The position numbers were made by a program, and so were the translations under genes. From contig NC_091887.1 in NCBI RefSeq assembly GCF_019399895.1, positions 3,286,001 through 3,350,000 of the forward strand: a DNA stretch of 64,000 bases, given 5' to 3'. Each line of letters opens with the position of its first letter. The first letter of the stretch is position 1. This document shows, one piece after another, positions 49,701-63,433 of the stretch. The notes under the pieces are model-generated. The model saw only the letters and a list, made by a program, of their open reading frames with translations, made no database searches and was not told the DNA's origin. This stretch comes from Cardiocondyla obscurior (taxonomy: Eukaryota > Arthropoda > Insecta > Hymenoptera > Formicidae).

Positions 49701-52700
49701 CCTAGTTTTAATTGCACGAGTCGTTTAAATTTGCGAGTAATTAGAGAATAGATATTCTTCGCTGTTTCCCGAGATCGACTTCCGATTGTAGTTCTCGCAT
49801 GCAACAATTAACCGACCAGGCCGGCAAAAATCTGAGAAAACGGCTCACCTTTCGCATTATTCTCGCTCATCGCGGAGGTTGGACTTCCGGATGAAAAAGA
49901 ATTCGCGTAGAGTCACCTAGATCGCAAGCGTGCAGCTGTAATGCACATTCCCGATTTCAGTACTCGAGGTCGACGAAAGGAACATTGCGAACCTTTCACT
50001 CACGATCTGATTATTTCCGCGCAAATACATAAACGTGCTCTTTTCCGATAAACGCGGATATCGCGCCGTTTGAGCACCTTTTTCCTTCCTCGGGCGGGAA
50101 AAAAAGTCTGCGCGCGGCCTGGGAAAATATTATGAGAAACCCCGACCTGTACGAGTAGCCTAAAGTAAAACATCGTTATACTCTTGCGCGAGCTATAAGC
50201 CAAAGAATGCTTCGGAGTTGGAATTCCGAGAGAATTAATTTATACAAAAGTAAGCAGCGACTTGACGAAAGCAGGTCATTATGTGCCGGAATGCAGCATA
50301 CAAATTAAATAGTTAATTAATTTATTCCTGACGTTTTCAATTATATGAAGGATAGGGATCTTGCGTAACAGTTACCCAAGTTTTAAAGCGGAAGAGAAAT
50401 TACATATTCGATTGACTCGATATAATCTCGTTTCTTTTACTAACAATAACGTCAAATAATAAATTAACAATAGATTTTTTTTGTATCATAAACAGGATTG
50501 CAATTAAAGTTGGAAAATTCTGGCTCTAATTGCGCTTGTAACATTTGATGTCCGGAACGATCTTGCGATAGGGAAGAATTTTCAGAGCACAGTGGATGAT
50601 TCAGGTCTCTTTAGATTAGAAGAAAAAGGAAAAAAGGAAACGAGAACTGCGCGGGTGCGAGTAATGAATTAATTAAAACTGGCCATCATTACCGCGCCGG
50701 AACACTTGCTAATGGGAACAAGTTGCTAGTTAGCGTGGCGTGTTATATTGTTAATTACAGCGCGCGTAGCTCATTATCGATTATTATTCATCGTCACGAA
50801 CGATCCGCCTGACGAGATTATTCCGTATTTATAACATATAGAGATGAACATTGAAAAGCGATCTCCTACGAGCTTCCGACCTGATCTAATTTCATAATTC
50901 AGAAAGAAAAAGTTGAATCAACCGACATGAGTAAAGAACATCCTTATTATATGCATATCCTTAATTTTGTAGAAATTTTGACGATATGCACTCTGTGTGT
51001 ACCGCGCTTTTTATCACTGAGAGGGACAAGTCTTAAGAGTATCGTTAAATTTAATTACCCGGTTAAATCGCCAAAATAATTAACTTGTAACGAGCGCAAT
51101 TAGTACTTCCATCGCTCCAGCGATTGGCGATTGATGCGTCAACGTTATCAGAGTATGACCGAACGATCATCTTTCTCTTCTCGATGCCGGCAATCTCGCA
51201 CATCAGGGACGCGATTGTACGTACACGTAAGGATAAATTAGTCATTTGGTACCTATTTATCAATTTAATCAAATGGCAATTCGAGACCCTAATCGCATAT
51301 TAATTTTCTGAAAAACTTTTCCTCGATGATGGAATTCAAGTTTTTCATTCGCGGCGAAAGTTATTGACCGAATATGCGATTAAATTCATAAGTTTCTACA
51401 TCATTTTATTTTATGAATTAATAAAATAGATGACAATAAAATCAATCGACTCGTTAGAGATGGCAATTTTTTTTTCTTTTTGCCTCGTATGTACAATTGC
51501 ATTCTAAAAATATACACAGAGTACAATGACATTATCGTTCTGGAGTTAGCTCGAGTGAATTACTGATCGCGATTGCGTGTGGAAGATTATCAGACTATGA
51601 CTACGCGAGATTACCGGCATCTCTACCTCGTCGGGGACCTTGACTTGCTAAATCATCAGTTTGTCAATCATCTGAAGGCGCCCATCAAACGGCTTATGTA
51701 TTAATTTTAAGCTTCAAACACCGTATAAAATTATTGTGTGATAACGATTTAAGAATTGTGCAAAAAAACTTAACTGTGTCCAGTTGAATGCGACTTACTA
51801 AAATATTTTTCAGCAAAATATACCTACATATACGTGTACGTGTACATGTACGTGTATTTTTTTGTCTTAAAGAATACCGGGAAGAATGCATCGTCGGGTG
51901 TCTTGCGACAGTACGCTGCGTTCGATAATACTCTTTCGAAGCAAAATGATTAATTTGACGATAATGGGCTTTTACGGAGCAGATCTATCTAAATTGTGAC
52001 GCTTCCTCTTCGCATGACAGCATGATTACTCATCGAGTGAAAGAATTCTCGTGGTTGTCCCTGGAAAACCTGTCGGCCGATCGTGCGGAATTACGACATC
52101 CCTCGAAACCGACCCGATTGAATAACCTTTCACCAAAGAATACGATTGATCACGCAGAGAAATCACCGTGCGCGATAAAACGCGAAACTTAGTACATCCG
52201 ACGTACACAAATTGACCCCAAAGTGACGTTCTTGATTACGATGCCAGTTTGTCCAAAATTAAATAGTTAAATCTACCTTATTAGGTAATCATTATTATAA
52301 TTAAAAAATTTTAACCATTACTTATTTTGATATAATTTTTATTAATAATTTTTATCGTACTCGTAACCGATCGGTTATAATGATAAAGAAATTATTCGAT
52401 CGACGCTCTATAGATTTTCCCGCGACCTATATCGCTAATGCACTTTCTACGTTTTTTCCGCGGCCTAGTCGCGTTACCAGCGATTCTGGATCGGTGTATG
52501 GTTTCCCGTAAACTGGCATTTCCGGCGACTCGCACGTGGCACTTGCAACCGCGTGCAAGGAGCACGTGCAACGGCCGTATGCACCCGTACCCTGCCGTGG
52601 AATTCGATCCTTTCACTTTCGTTCTCTTTCGGCTTTCTGTTTCTGCCGCTCTCCCTCATCCCTCTCCCTCTCCCTCTCCCTCTCCCTCTCCCTCTTTCTA

Positions 52701-55700
52701 TTCGCTTCTGAGCCTTCTTAACTCCTTCCCCTTTCCCTCTACCTTTCCGCAACGGATATTAGCTGAAATTTATGCGAGTTGTAGATTAGAAAATTACATT
52801 ATATTATAGTGATCACAGGCCGGTGAACACCCGTGTCAATGTTTAGCCCCACGTCTTATCAACGATAAGTTCCCACGATTAATACGTCGCATTTTTCCCC
52901 GTCGGACAATGCACATAACACTTTCTCTAAAATGCGATGCATATCTCTTCCAACATTCGAAATGGTGAACAATTGCGATCCACAATCTCCGCGTCCTCTT
53001 TTGCAAAAATTAATCGTTGAATTATATCTGGCCTATATCTGCGTTAATAATGTTTAACTATTTTACGATTCCAACATGGGAATTGTTTATGTCCATTTAG
53101 AACGGTCAATTTTAGCAAATTTTACAGAAAATTGTTTAATTGTTTTCGATCTGAGATTTTTATGAGCCTTAGCTCATAGTTGTTGCGCGCGGGGAGTAAG
53201 AAGAGTAAGAAAGTGCGTATTAGCGAAATCAATTTTAAGAGCCGCACTTCGTCTAACTACTCGCGACGTTATCGCGGAATCGCATCAAATTAAGCAAATA
53301 CGGAGAAAGTGCGCCTACTTTACATCTGCTCTAATTTAGATTACTGCAATCGTCTGTAAATACATCGGTGCCGTTTCTCTCGCATCGTTTGTCTTATCTC
53401 GCGAAAGCAGAAAGCGTTTGCGTGCTTTTTTTTTTTTTTTTTTTTTTTGAAAATACATGCGTATAAGATGATATCATTCTTACGCGTTTAAATCATTCCG
53501 CAATGAGGGGATAGTTAAAAACTAACTTTTCGTACGGTAAATATGATATCCGACGTTTTTAGAGAATTAATTAAATTTTATTGAAATCTAGTCAATTTAT
53601 CTTGTATATAATTAAAAAAAAAAGAAAAAAAGACTTAAGGAATCTATCAATCTAAATTAATCTTTGAACAAAGTGGAAATTAATAAACTATGTTTTTTAA
53701 AAGAGAATATCTAATCAATAATGTATTATAAAATTATAATTGCGTACGTGTATAAACTTAAATATGAATTCGTATATGTACAATTGTCTTAGATCTAAAG
53801 AGAAATTTTATTTACGATTATTTGATATTGCAAACGATATATCTTTCGTTGATTTTGATTCTACGCGAAGCTTGACTTTGGTTGTACGGAGTCCTGTTAA
53901 TGGTATTTCGCGCCTTTTAGTGTTGTCTACCTTAGTGAGTTTTCATCGTTTTACAAACCTGTACAAGACTCGGAACAAGTCGCTACGTTATTCCGCTTGT
54001 TGCTTCTATCTGCAAGACTAGACGTCCACTTGAGGGGTTCTAAGTGAGTTGTTCTCAACAAAACACTTAAGCAGATCTATCTCTGTATCTGATTCATCTA
54101 GCCACCGTCTATCCATATTTAATAGACAGATATCTTAACTTGAAACTAGCCGAGAGCTTTCACAAATAGTATTCGATGAGAATAAAAATGAATTTTTAAA
54201 ACATTAACGTTACACAAACGTTAACTGACACGAGACTTCGGGCGCAATTTATCTTGGTTGCGACGCGCGGCATTGGATCCAGTTTCGAAAGGGGAGCTTA
54301 TCCTCGCGGAATCCTTCGCGTTTCCTCGCAGAATTTTTACGTAGTTTCTGCATTTTACTGCGGCTGCTTACGACCCGCCGAACTTTCCATATGCCTGTAA
54401 CGGTCCGCGTTGCCAGTCGGCACAGTATGCCAACCGACTATCTAAGTACTGTTACCTGCTCCATCTCGCAGAACACGCATATACGCGGCCAACGGACCGG
54501 CGAACAACGAGGAGCTTCCTCGAGTGAATCCGCGACTGTAACGCGTGCCATTCCTTATCAATGGCACCCCGCGTCGAGATTAATCGGTCGCTTGACGACA
54601 ACCTCTTCGCTGTTAAATGCAAAATTTATATTAGGCCCAAGATGTTACTTATCTGCGCGCACACACACACACACATATATGTATACATATAACGTAATCG
54701 GAATGCAAAATGCAACAACTAAAATTTCTTCGTTTCTCATTAATTCCCGACACGCGTTAAATTGATCTTTTTCGCAAGGAATGCGGTGTTATAAATTCTA
54801 CAAAGAGTCTCGACTGGTGATTTTACTATCTACTTTCGGCATGATTCTCGTAAAACTCTCGAGTCGGTTTGATAGCTGAGGCGATGCTCCACAATGAATA
54901 GTGCCTTCCTTCATCTTATCGTGGCGAAAGCTCTTAATTTTTACGGGCACATCACTTTGGTCGGCGGTCAATGAAGAAATTATCTGCGTTTCAGTTTTGC
55001 TTCCGTAAATCCACGGTATTCTAGGCGTGGGGCGAATCGCTCGCCGAAGATTATGAGCCGCGCGAATTTAGACGCGATCTTGAATTCGTCGTCGTTGATT
55101 CGGTGCGCGTTCTCTTCGCGTTCAGCGAATTAGCAACGAATTCGCTATTGCTGACACATCTCATTTACGGCAATACGAGTCGCCGCGGCTGTCTCTCCTC
55201 CGAATGTCTCGTAAAAAGAGCAAGCGGCTCTCGAAATCGCGGCTGATCGCTGTCGACCGCGACAATTAACATTTCACAGCCTCCGGCTCGGAAGAAGGCA
55301 AAGCGTCGCGATCTTTTTTTTTTTTCTTTCCACCGGCTATTGTTGACGCAAAAAGCGAAAATACTGACGAAGAAACGACTCCGGATCGATCTAATGGTTC
55401 TCAAAGCTGGGCTGTAGCTAATGCCAGCAGGCTGGTTTATGTTTTTGGACTACATACAGAAAGTAGTATATTAAGAAATTTACACCTGGACAGATAAATT
55501 TTTTTTCCAAGATTAATGGAGCTCAAAGGAAAGCCACAAATAAATAAGGATTAAAAAATACTGAATTAGAGAAAGTTTCATAGAGATACATTGTCTTTTG
55601 CTACTTTCGATGTTTAGATTCTTTTTCGACAAGTAAAATAATTTCTTTCTTGGCAATCAGTTATCAATGTACTGCGTTATAAATTATTAATTGGGTCTTG

Positions 55701-58700
55701 TGTAATAAACTGAAAATATAGTTGATATTTCTGCGGTCAGGATTAGTTTAAGTGGGCTGTTTCAACAATTTGTACTCGAGATCTAAAACGACAATCGCGA
55801 TGAATCAAGCTCCATTACTGAGGAAAAAATGGGCACGCATTATGCAAAATTCGAGCAAACGACGTCAGCGGAGAGAACGCGTTAGGTTGCCCGGTTCGTT
55901 CTGCTCGGCAAGACATATCCGTTTGATCCATCGATCATCGTTCTCTGATGATCGTCGCGTTACGGCCGGCCGCGCACGATCGACGCTCGCTTTTCACTTG
56001 AGAATGTCCCGGCCTGCCGCAATCCTTATGCTCCCTTTTCGTCGCGCGTTTTTCCTTGCGATCGTTGATAGGCGAGAAGAGACCGGCTTTCTCGCCGTCT
56101 TTGCGCTTCATGAAATCCGGAATATTTTGTTTGGCGACTCGTCTCGACCTTCGATCGACTGATTAGACTGCGATAATGACGATGCGTAATTATTTTATCT
56201 TTCCGCATAAAAAAAAAAAACCTATAATGTTTATAGATATGTAACAGGTTTCGTAACTTAATTTATATCTGTGTACATACATATAATACGACAGAATGAC
56301 GTTTACTAGGCTCGTTGTGTTTTTCAAGCCCTGTCTAATTTCATAATACCGAAACGCGGAGGCACATACGCGACTTCGACATCAAGAACAGTGACATATG
56401 AATAGGGATCCATCGGTGGGGTTTTGTCCTCTTTCCTCCTTTCTCTGAAACGTTGCCCAGAATGTTTCTCAAGGATTTCAACATTTCACCATCTTTCGGC
56501 AATTTTGCGACAACAATGCCCGATTCTTATATGGAACCATTGCGTTAATTCTAGACTAGTTTCTTATCTCCATTTGTAATCGTTTTTTTTTTTTTTTCTA
56601 GCAAACTTGACTTCACAAAACTATTTGAATATTTAAGTTGAGAAATTCTACACGATTTAAGAAACACTTGTTCCGAAAGAAAGTGCGTTACATTTAGGAA
56701 TGGCGATACGCGGATAATGCGCAACTCCCAATTTCTTTAAACTAACAATGATAGCTTGCAAATCTACCGCGAAAGATAAATACATATTTCGCAGCTTTGT
56801 GGAAAAGAATTCGTTTGTCGAATTGCACTGGGTTACGCGATGCTTCATGTCGCTTTATATCGCGGGCCGTGAGAATTGTCGCACAGAGTATCTCGGCCGA
56901 CACAACAACGAGGAAACACGAATTAGCGTCATATCGTTAATTGTTCCGACTTTAAACTTTGCCGCTGTGGCATCGAACAATCGTTATTCGTTTGCGCAGA
57001 ACTGCGAAACCAGAGCGCGTAACGCGACGTGTCGCGTCGAGTTTGTCGCCTCAACCGGGCATTAAAATCTCCGAAGCGGGTGGTGTCGCATATTCGCATA
57101 TAAATCACCGAACATAGTTTTAATTTCAGTACTTTTGGTTTCTTAAAATCTCTTTTAATGACTTGACAAATATAATTTTTCATTATTGTATACTTAATAT
57201 TTAAATTTTATTTAAAGTCAAGTTGTTGAAATAAATATCTATTTAGTATTGTTGGAGATGGAATTTATTCGCCAAAGATTCGACTTTTGAGAGTATATAC
57301 TTAATCAGAAGAAATTACGATCGTTCGGTGAACGTTCGTTCGTTCGATCGATTCGTGACCGGAATAGTTATATTGGGTGGCAGGTACTTTGCCGGTGCCC
57401 GCGACGGAAGTCGAGAAGCGGTTCCGGAAATGAGAGCTACGGCGTTAACTCGGTTTCCCTCGGCCTCTGGGATGTGGGTTAGGTCGCGTCGGGTTAGACT
57501 CTTCTTCTACGAGGGTTTGGAACAATCTCGGTGATGATAATCTACGCGATTCACTGACGATTTTCCTCGGTATTTTGTTGCCTATGTCGGTGGCCCCTTT
57601 TTTTCAAATTAATTTTTACGAAACTTTACCGAAATTAAAAATTCTTTTTTTTTTTTCTAAGTAACAAAAAATTAAAATATTACAATACAAAGAAAGCGTT
57701 ATGTTTAAATGTTTAATTGGTAGACATGAACAATGATTCTCGTTAATTGCAATTGGCGCAGAGGAACGGCACGGTTCGTTAAAGAATAACAAAACGAATT
57801 GTCACCTGTTATCGCTATAATAATTTTACTTTTAATGATTCATGACTCGTAATTATATACTTTGTCTACAAGTCTTCTATTATAATCAAGTGAATATGTC
57901 ATAATACTTTAAACGAGCCCTTCGATAGTGGCGGGTATAGGAAGCGTAAGTGTAAGTAATGGAAGAGGAATGATGCAAAAGTCGAGGCAGGAGGATCATG
58001 GTCCGATGGTCATGGCTCGCGGACAAACGGACCACCATCGCCATGCTTGTCGGCCGGTTCGCGAGTAAATCTTGGCAATTTCTCCGTAATGGTTGCCAGA
58101 CCGAACGCTATTACCATACGCCCTGATTTTTCTCGTCAGTCCGACCGTGACGACGGTTAACGTTGCTCGCGCTCGCATGCGAGCCGAAAAGTTTTTCAGT
58201 GCATTGAACCATTGGTGAGCTTTCACGAAAACTCAACCGTTCGGCTGTTTAGCATGTGAAAGTGTCGAGACATTTCAATAAACGTTTCTCGCTAAAAGTA
58301 ATTTCCGTAAATAACTCACGGTGTACCTTCCTCGAACGTTTCGCGGAAGAGAATGCGCTTAGATGCTGATACTAAGGCTTTTTTTAGTTCAATAACTTTC
58401 TTAAATATGCTGTCAAGTTTTGTGATTTTTTATATTTGTTAAATATATCAACTACTTATACGAGATTGTTCCCGGTCTCGGAAAATAATCAAGACGCACG
58501 GTGTTGGGTGTGGATTTGTTAAGCCACCCAACTAATTTTCTCAACAGCGTTATCGGAGAGACTGACGTGCATCACCGTGCAAATTTCAACTTGTTATTAC
58601 ATAAAAATATTTCCCGATCCACTTGTGCAACATTTACGTAATGTTATTCTACTCGCGTAGAACGCTTGATAATTTAGCAACACCACCTAGAGAATATGAA

Positions 58701-61700
58701 ACTCGTAAGAAATAATTTTCCATTTTCTCTGTTTCCGGCGCTTTATCTTACTTCTCGTTTTCGCTCATTTTATCCGGGTTTCTTTATCGCGCGCATAAAT
58801 TTCACACTTTTTATTCTCCCTTTGACGTTGAGCTTGAAGACGCAGGTTCGCGATATCGTTCCCGATCACTTAGTCAACCGATCGAGCGAAAACGAAACAC
58901 GAAGATTCTCTCGTCTCTTTCAGTCCGAGATCTCTTCATTTGTTTTATGCAAAGTATCTTAATAATGTTTCTTGATAAACCTATATCAGGGTTAAGAAAT
59001 TCCATGCACGGGATCTTCTTTTTGCATCGCTTCGCAAAAACTATAATATTCCAGACTGCCTGTAAATTCCGGCAGTCGACTTCCCTGTTCGTCACAATGT
59101 AAATTTGATATCTCTGAGAATTGCCATTGATATTCTCCTTCATTTTTCAATGAGACGATACGAACTTTTAACCATCAGCGAAAAGTATCCAAGAGAATTT
59201 AGAAACGGGAGTTGCATTATAATTTATAGAGACCTTATTTTCAGTGTTGTAGTCCTTGTAAATTATTTTAATAATTTCTTCCGAAAATGGTTCATTATCT
59301 TGATAATGAAATTGATAAGAAATATTATGCTTCTAGATATATGTATATCATTTTTTCCCCTCTTTTATCTGCAATGATATCATTTCCGTTAATTAACTTA
59401 ATCTCAACCAATTTTCGATAATAATAATTGTACGAATGCAGACGCGAAACTTTTTAACCGTAGAGCGAACTGTTCGGTATCCTGTCTGGATATGGGAGAA
59501 GCCCAGCGTGTATGTTGTGTGTGTCTATGGTGCGGTTCAAGGTCGGACGGTGTACGTTGAAGACGATAGCCGTAAGATACGCGCGTAGGTGCATTAACCC
59601 TTCGCTGAGTCTGCCGCCACGCGATGCGGTTATAGTTTCATGAAGAATAGTATAACATTGGTGCTTGTAAGCTGGACGAACAAACTTTCCTACAGCCGAG
59701 AGGAGGTGCGTGCAAGAGATTAAATCTTACATACTATTAATTTTATTATATTTTTTAGGGAAAAGATTTTGCGTTCTTCTCGTGCAATAAAATTAAAAAG
59801 AAAAAGAGGAACACTTGCTAAATTTAATTAAATAAATACAAGAGAAGAGACGATCAAGGCACCAGTTGATTTTAATGCATCCGTACTTGTTTAGCTCAAT
59901 TTAAATAATGCAAATGTGTTTATGTAAATTTAAATCGGTAAATCTCTTTTGGAAAACTGTGTTTTCAGAGTAATAGTCCCGTTTCTCCGATACAGTTTTA
60001 TTTGGCTCGGTGCTTCGTGATAATCCAACGAGAAATAATTCTCCTGGTACTGTGAATCAACTAATAATACCGTTACACGATTATTAACGAGCCAAAAAAT
60101 TTCGGTATAGTATAAATACGTAGCTTTAATTTTTCAACTGTGCAGTTCAACTTCCATATCCTGAAATAACGTTTAGATACTAATATAATTAAAAATGTCA
60201 AATAGAAAACGGGTCTGAGCGTGTTACCGAGGAGCGTTGTAAAAACAATTCCGGTTTTATATTTTTCTTTTTATAGAAAACTGGATATAAAGCTATTAAA
60301 TTTCGATATGGCCGTTGATCGGCCACGTTCTTATCGGTAGAAAAATTAACCTTCTACTCACTCATAGTTGTATGTTCTTCTTTACGAGCGGGCAGTCTGG
60401 GCCATGGTGTCGAGGAGGAAGTTCGGTCGCACCTCGATGGGAATTCACTTGACTGCCGCGCACGAGCGAGCGATCCTTTCGAGGGTCGCAGGCGTAACCG
60501 GAATGCACAGAATCCAGTCGAAAAATTGTGTTACGAACCAATCATATCCGTCACGCGAAGGGCAGGAGGGCAAGAACGGAAGTACCTCGAATAAGCGGGC
60601 CTTGCGACTTGCGACTTGCGACTTGCGGCGGGCGCGGACGTAGACGTGGAAAAGCAGCTGCTCCGGCTTCTCTTGACCGTTAGCTCGACCGTCGCATCGC
60701 GGTCTTAAAGTCGACTGCGAGAACCAAGCGGTACGGCCGCGTCCGTCCTCGGCCCCCGTAGAAATCCTGTCTCGTGCCAGCACCGGCGGCACCACAGGCC
60801 GGCCAGCCGGTGGTAGGGCGGCCCGGTCTTTATAAAGTATGGTACAGGCTTCTCTGTAGGCCGGATAGAATATAAGCGCCTTGACGAGGTTCGCCTCCGG
60901 CGAAAAAAAATCCCGTCGAAGGCGGAGTTGACCCTTGACGGCGGTCCTGCCGTGTTTAGGTCCAGCACTAGGTATCCTTCGATCCGATCATTCTGCATGC
61001 CGGTGTTGAAGAATATATTCCATTAAATCATAATTTTTCTCGTTATATATAGAAAAGAAATTCATTTTTTTTTATTGAAAAGTTTTATGTAGAAACGGTA
61101 AAAAAAATATTTGTTTCAACCGAGTTCTTTTGTTAATTGACTGACAATAAGTTTTAGCCTTTTCAAGGACCATACTCGCAAAATTTTAAAAAAACATTTT
61201 TTTTTTTTTAAAGCAAGAAGCTCGCTTGGGAATTTTAATCATTGCGACGCACAAGTGTAAAATTGTTTAAATCTAACCAAGCGTGTAAATGCAGCTCGCC
61301 GTATTTTCTTTTAAGTGATAAAACGAAGGGGGACTCTTCTCTTGTCGCTCACCTGTTGCTTCGTCTTGGCTATCGTATCGTCAAGTCAGTATACGCGACA
61401 AGATTTTGTAAGCACCTTGCGTATATTCCAATGGCCGATGCAATTGTGTTTTCGCTTCGCATGCATGCGTCGTTACCTTACCGCGTCGTCATTTAATTTT
61501 CTGTCGAAAGATAAACTAGTAATCTAACTCTCTAAATATTTACTTAAAAAAATATGCAGTATATGCAGGGTATCCCGTAGTAAACTACCTTCCTTTTATG
61601 AGTAGGTAGGATCTGTCGAGAGAAATAGGAAAATTTATAACTATTTTGTAAAATTGTGTCGATCGTTATTTTTTGTCGCTCTTACGCTAGACATTTTAAT

Positions 61701-63396
61701 TTTTTTTTTTTTTTCTCAATAGCGATCGACAATTTTTCCGCGCATGATTATAAAAGTAAAATTAATTTAACATAAAAGTAATGTAAAATCAAATAATTGC
61801 TATACTAAAGAGATGTAGAGATACGAATTAAAGCTGCCGCGTTATAACAAGTTTTTACTTTGTTAATAAGATTATTATCCGTGTGGAGATTATCAATTTT
61901 AATGACTAATAAATCGATTTGATAGATGGAAGTGGTATGAAACGGCTAGATGGTTTATCGCTGGCAATGAAAAATGTAAATGTGCGGCACGACTCGTCGA
62001 ATGCAGAAATACCTAGAATACACGAAATACCGTTATACCTGTGCATGTTAAAATGTTGAAATTATACTTGCGGGAGGCAAGTGATTACTAAATCGGCGAC
62101 CGGCACCATAAACCTCCCCGTTTGACTTCAACGTTCAATGTCTCGTCGTCACGCGACCATGCTAGAAATCTTTTGTTCCGTATTTGTAGATGCGCTCTCA
62201 ATCGGTGAATTTACATGTAAAACACTTTCGTGTACGTCGAGCTGATAATTACAGTCCTCGTGTCGATAGCGTTTAGAAAGTTTACGTTGCAGGAAAAATA
62301 CAGACGCGTGGGACCGCGCGATAGTCTCCAAAATGAAAGACAATGAAATGAAAGACTCTCTCCGAAAGCAATTTCGTTATTTCACGACGTACAATCAGTC
62401 TTCGTATCTCGTTTCAGAGTCGGGCCCGGCTTTCCGGATTCCGTTCGCACATGCTTGCTGCATCAAAAGTTACAGGTGACGCAAATTGTCAAATATTTTA
62501 TGTAACGTTTACGTAATTTATTTCCTTTGGATTTCATCGGCTTTGTTCTTACGTTTTGTGGGCGCAGATGATGAACTGCTGTATTACAAGAAAAAAAGCT
62601 AGGGAAGAGAACACGCACAGGTCTCAGAGCACGGAACTCGACGACGTGGAGGAAACAGGTAGCACTCGCAATTTAATTATTTTACGCAATGTAATTGACG
62701 GAGAAATTTTAGAATTTTTATTTTTGAGTAACCACAACTGTCGTAGAATCAGAGGATGAAGAATTCTTCGAGTGCACAAGTGAGGAGATGGCGAACGACG
62801 AGGTTTTGTCAACAAGGCCGCAATTAAAGGCGAAACACCTCCTGTGGAACAAACCTACGGGAAGATTGGCCAAGCATCCTTCGCTCAGGTTGATTTTTCT
62901 TCACGTAATATCCTCTAATTAGTCAAGATTTGCATCAATCGCTTAAAACTTAGAATTACTTACGATATTATCGGAGAAACAGTTTTTTTATTTGTAGAGA
63001 TATTTATATATTACTAAAAATATTGAGTAAACTACGTTTATTTGTAGCACTTGCATTTCTTTTCAATATCTGAATATTAAGTATTTTTGCTGACGAGATC
63101 ATTAAGCTTGAAAATTGCACGATTTATGACTCATTGATGGGAATTGATAATGCGTAGGCTGATTCAAACTGGAGACCCTCTTTATCTACCAATCACGCAA
63201 GATCCTGTACCAAAAACGGAAGATCAACTAGAGGAGGACGCGCAAGTGATGATGCAGCTCGGTACCGACAAATACGCCTCCGAGATGCGGGCTCGAATGA
63301 TGAGCGCGTCCTTATTATCCGACATGGAGTCCTTCAAGGTACATATAATATATTATTCTCATTCTAAACCTGGCTACGTATTTTTTACAAAGTGTA

Positions 63397-63433
<37 letters not shown>

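Larger units (their letters stand above)
42956..62417 (+). other. 19.5-kb intron of Rab3GAP1 hosting a gene
   Basis: The donor CCAGG|GTGAGT and the acceptor CTCGTTTCAG frame an intron of 19,462 bases. All other Rab3GAP1 introns in the window are under 300 bases. It contains the LRR/FN3 gene on the opposite strand (43738-49870) and otherwise non-coding DNA. Confidence 0.9.
49871..62417. other. Intronic DNA of Rab3GAP1, no further gene seen
   Basis: About 12.5 kb with no convincing exon. The first few hundred bases should be the promoter of the nested LRR gene. CpG-rich patches occur near 52430-52620, 54240-54600, 55020-55290 and 60360-61000. The last contains TTTATAAAG at 60830-60838 and could be an unannotated promoter or enhancer. 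Long T runs occur at 53426-53448 and elsewhere. Open frames such as 55752-56162 lack recognisable similarity. Confidence 0.5.

Noticed and set aside
55752..56162. 136-codon plus-strand ORF in the Rab3GAP1 intron
   Set aside because: Composition is Arg/Ser-rich as expected from translating CpG-rich DNA; no family similarity and no partner exons.
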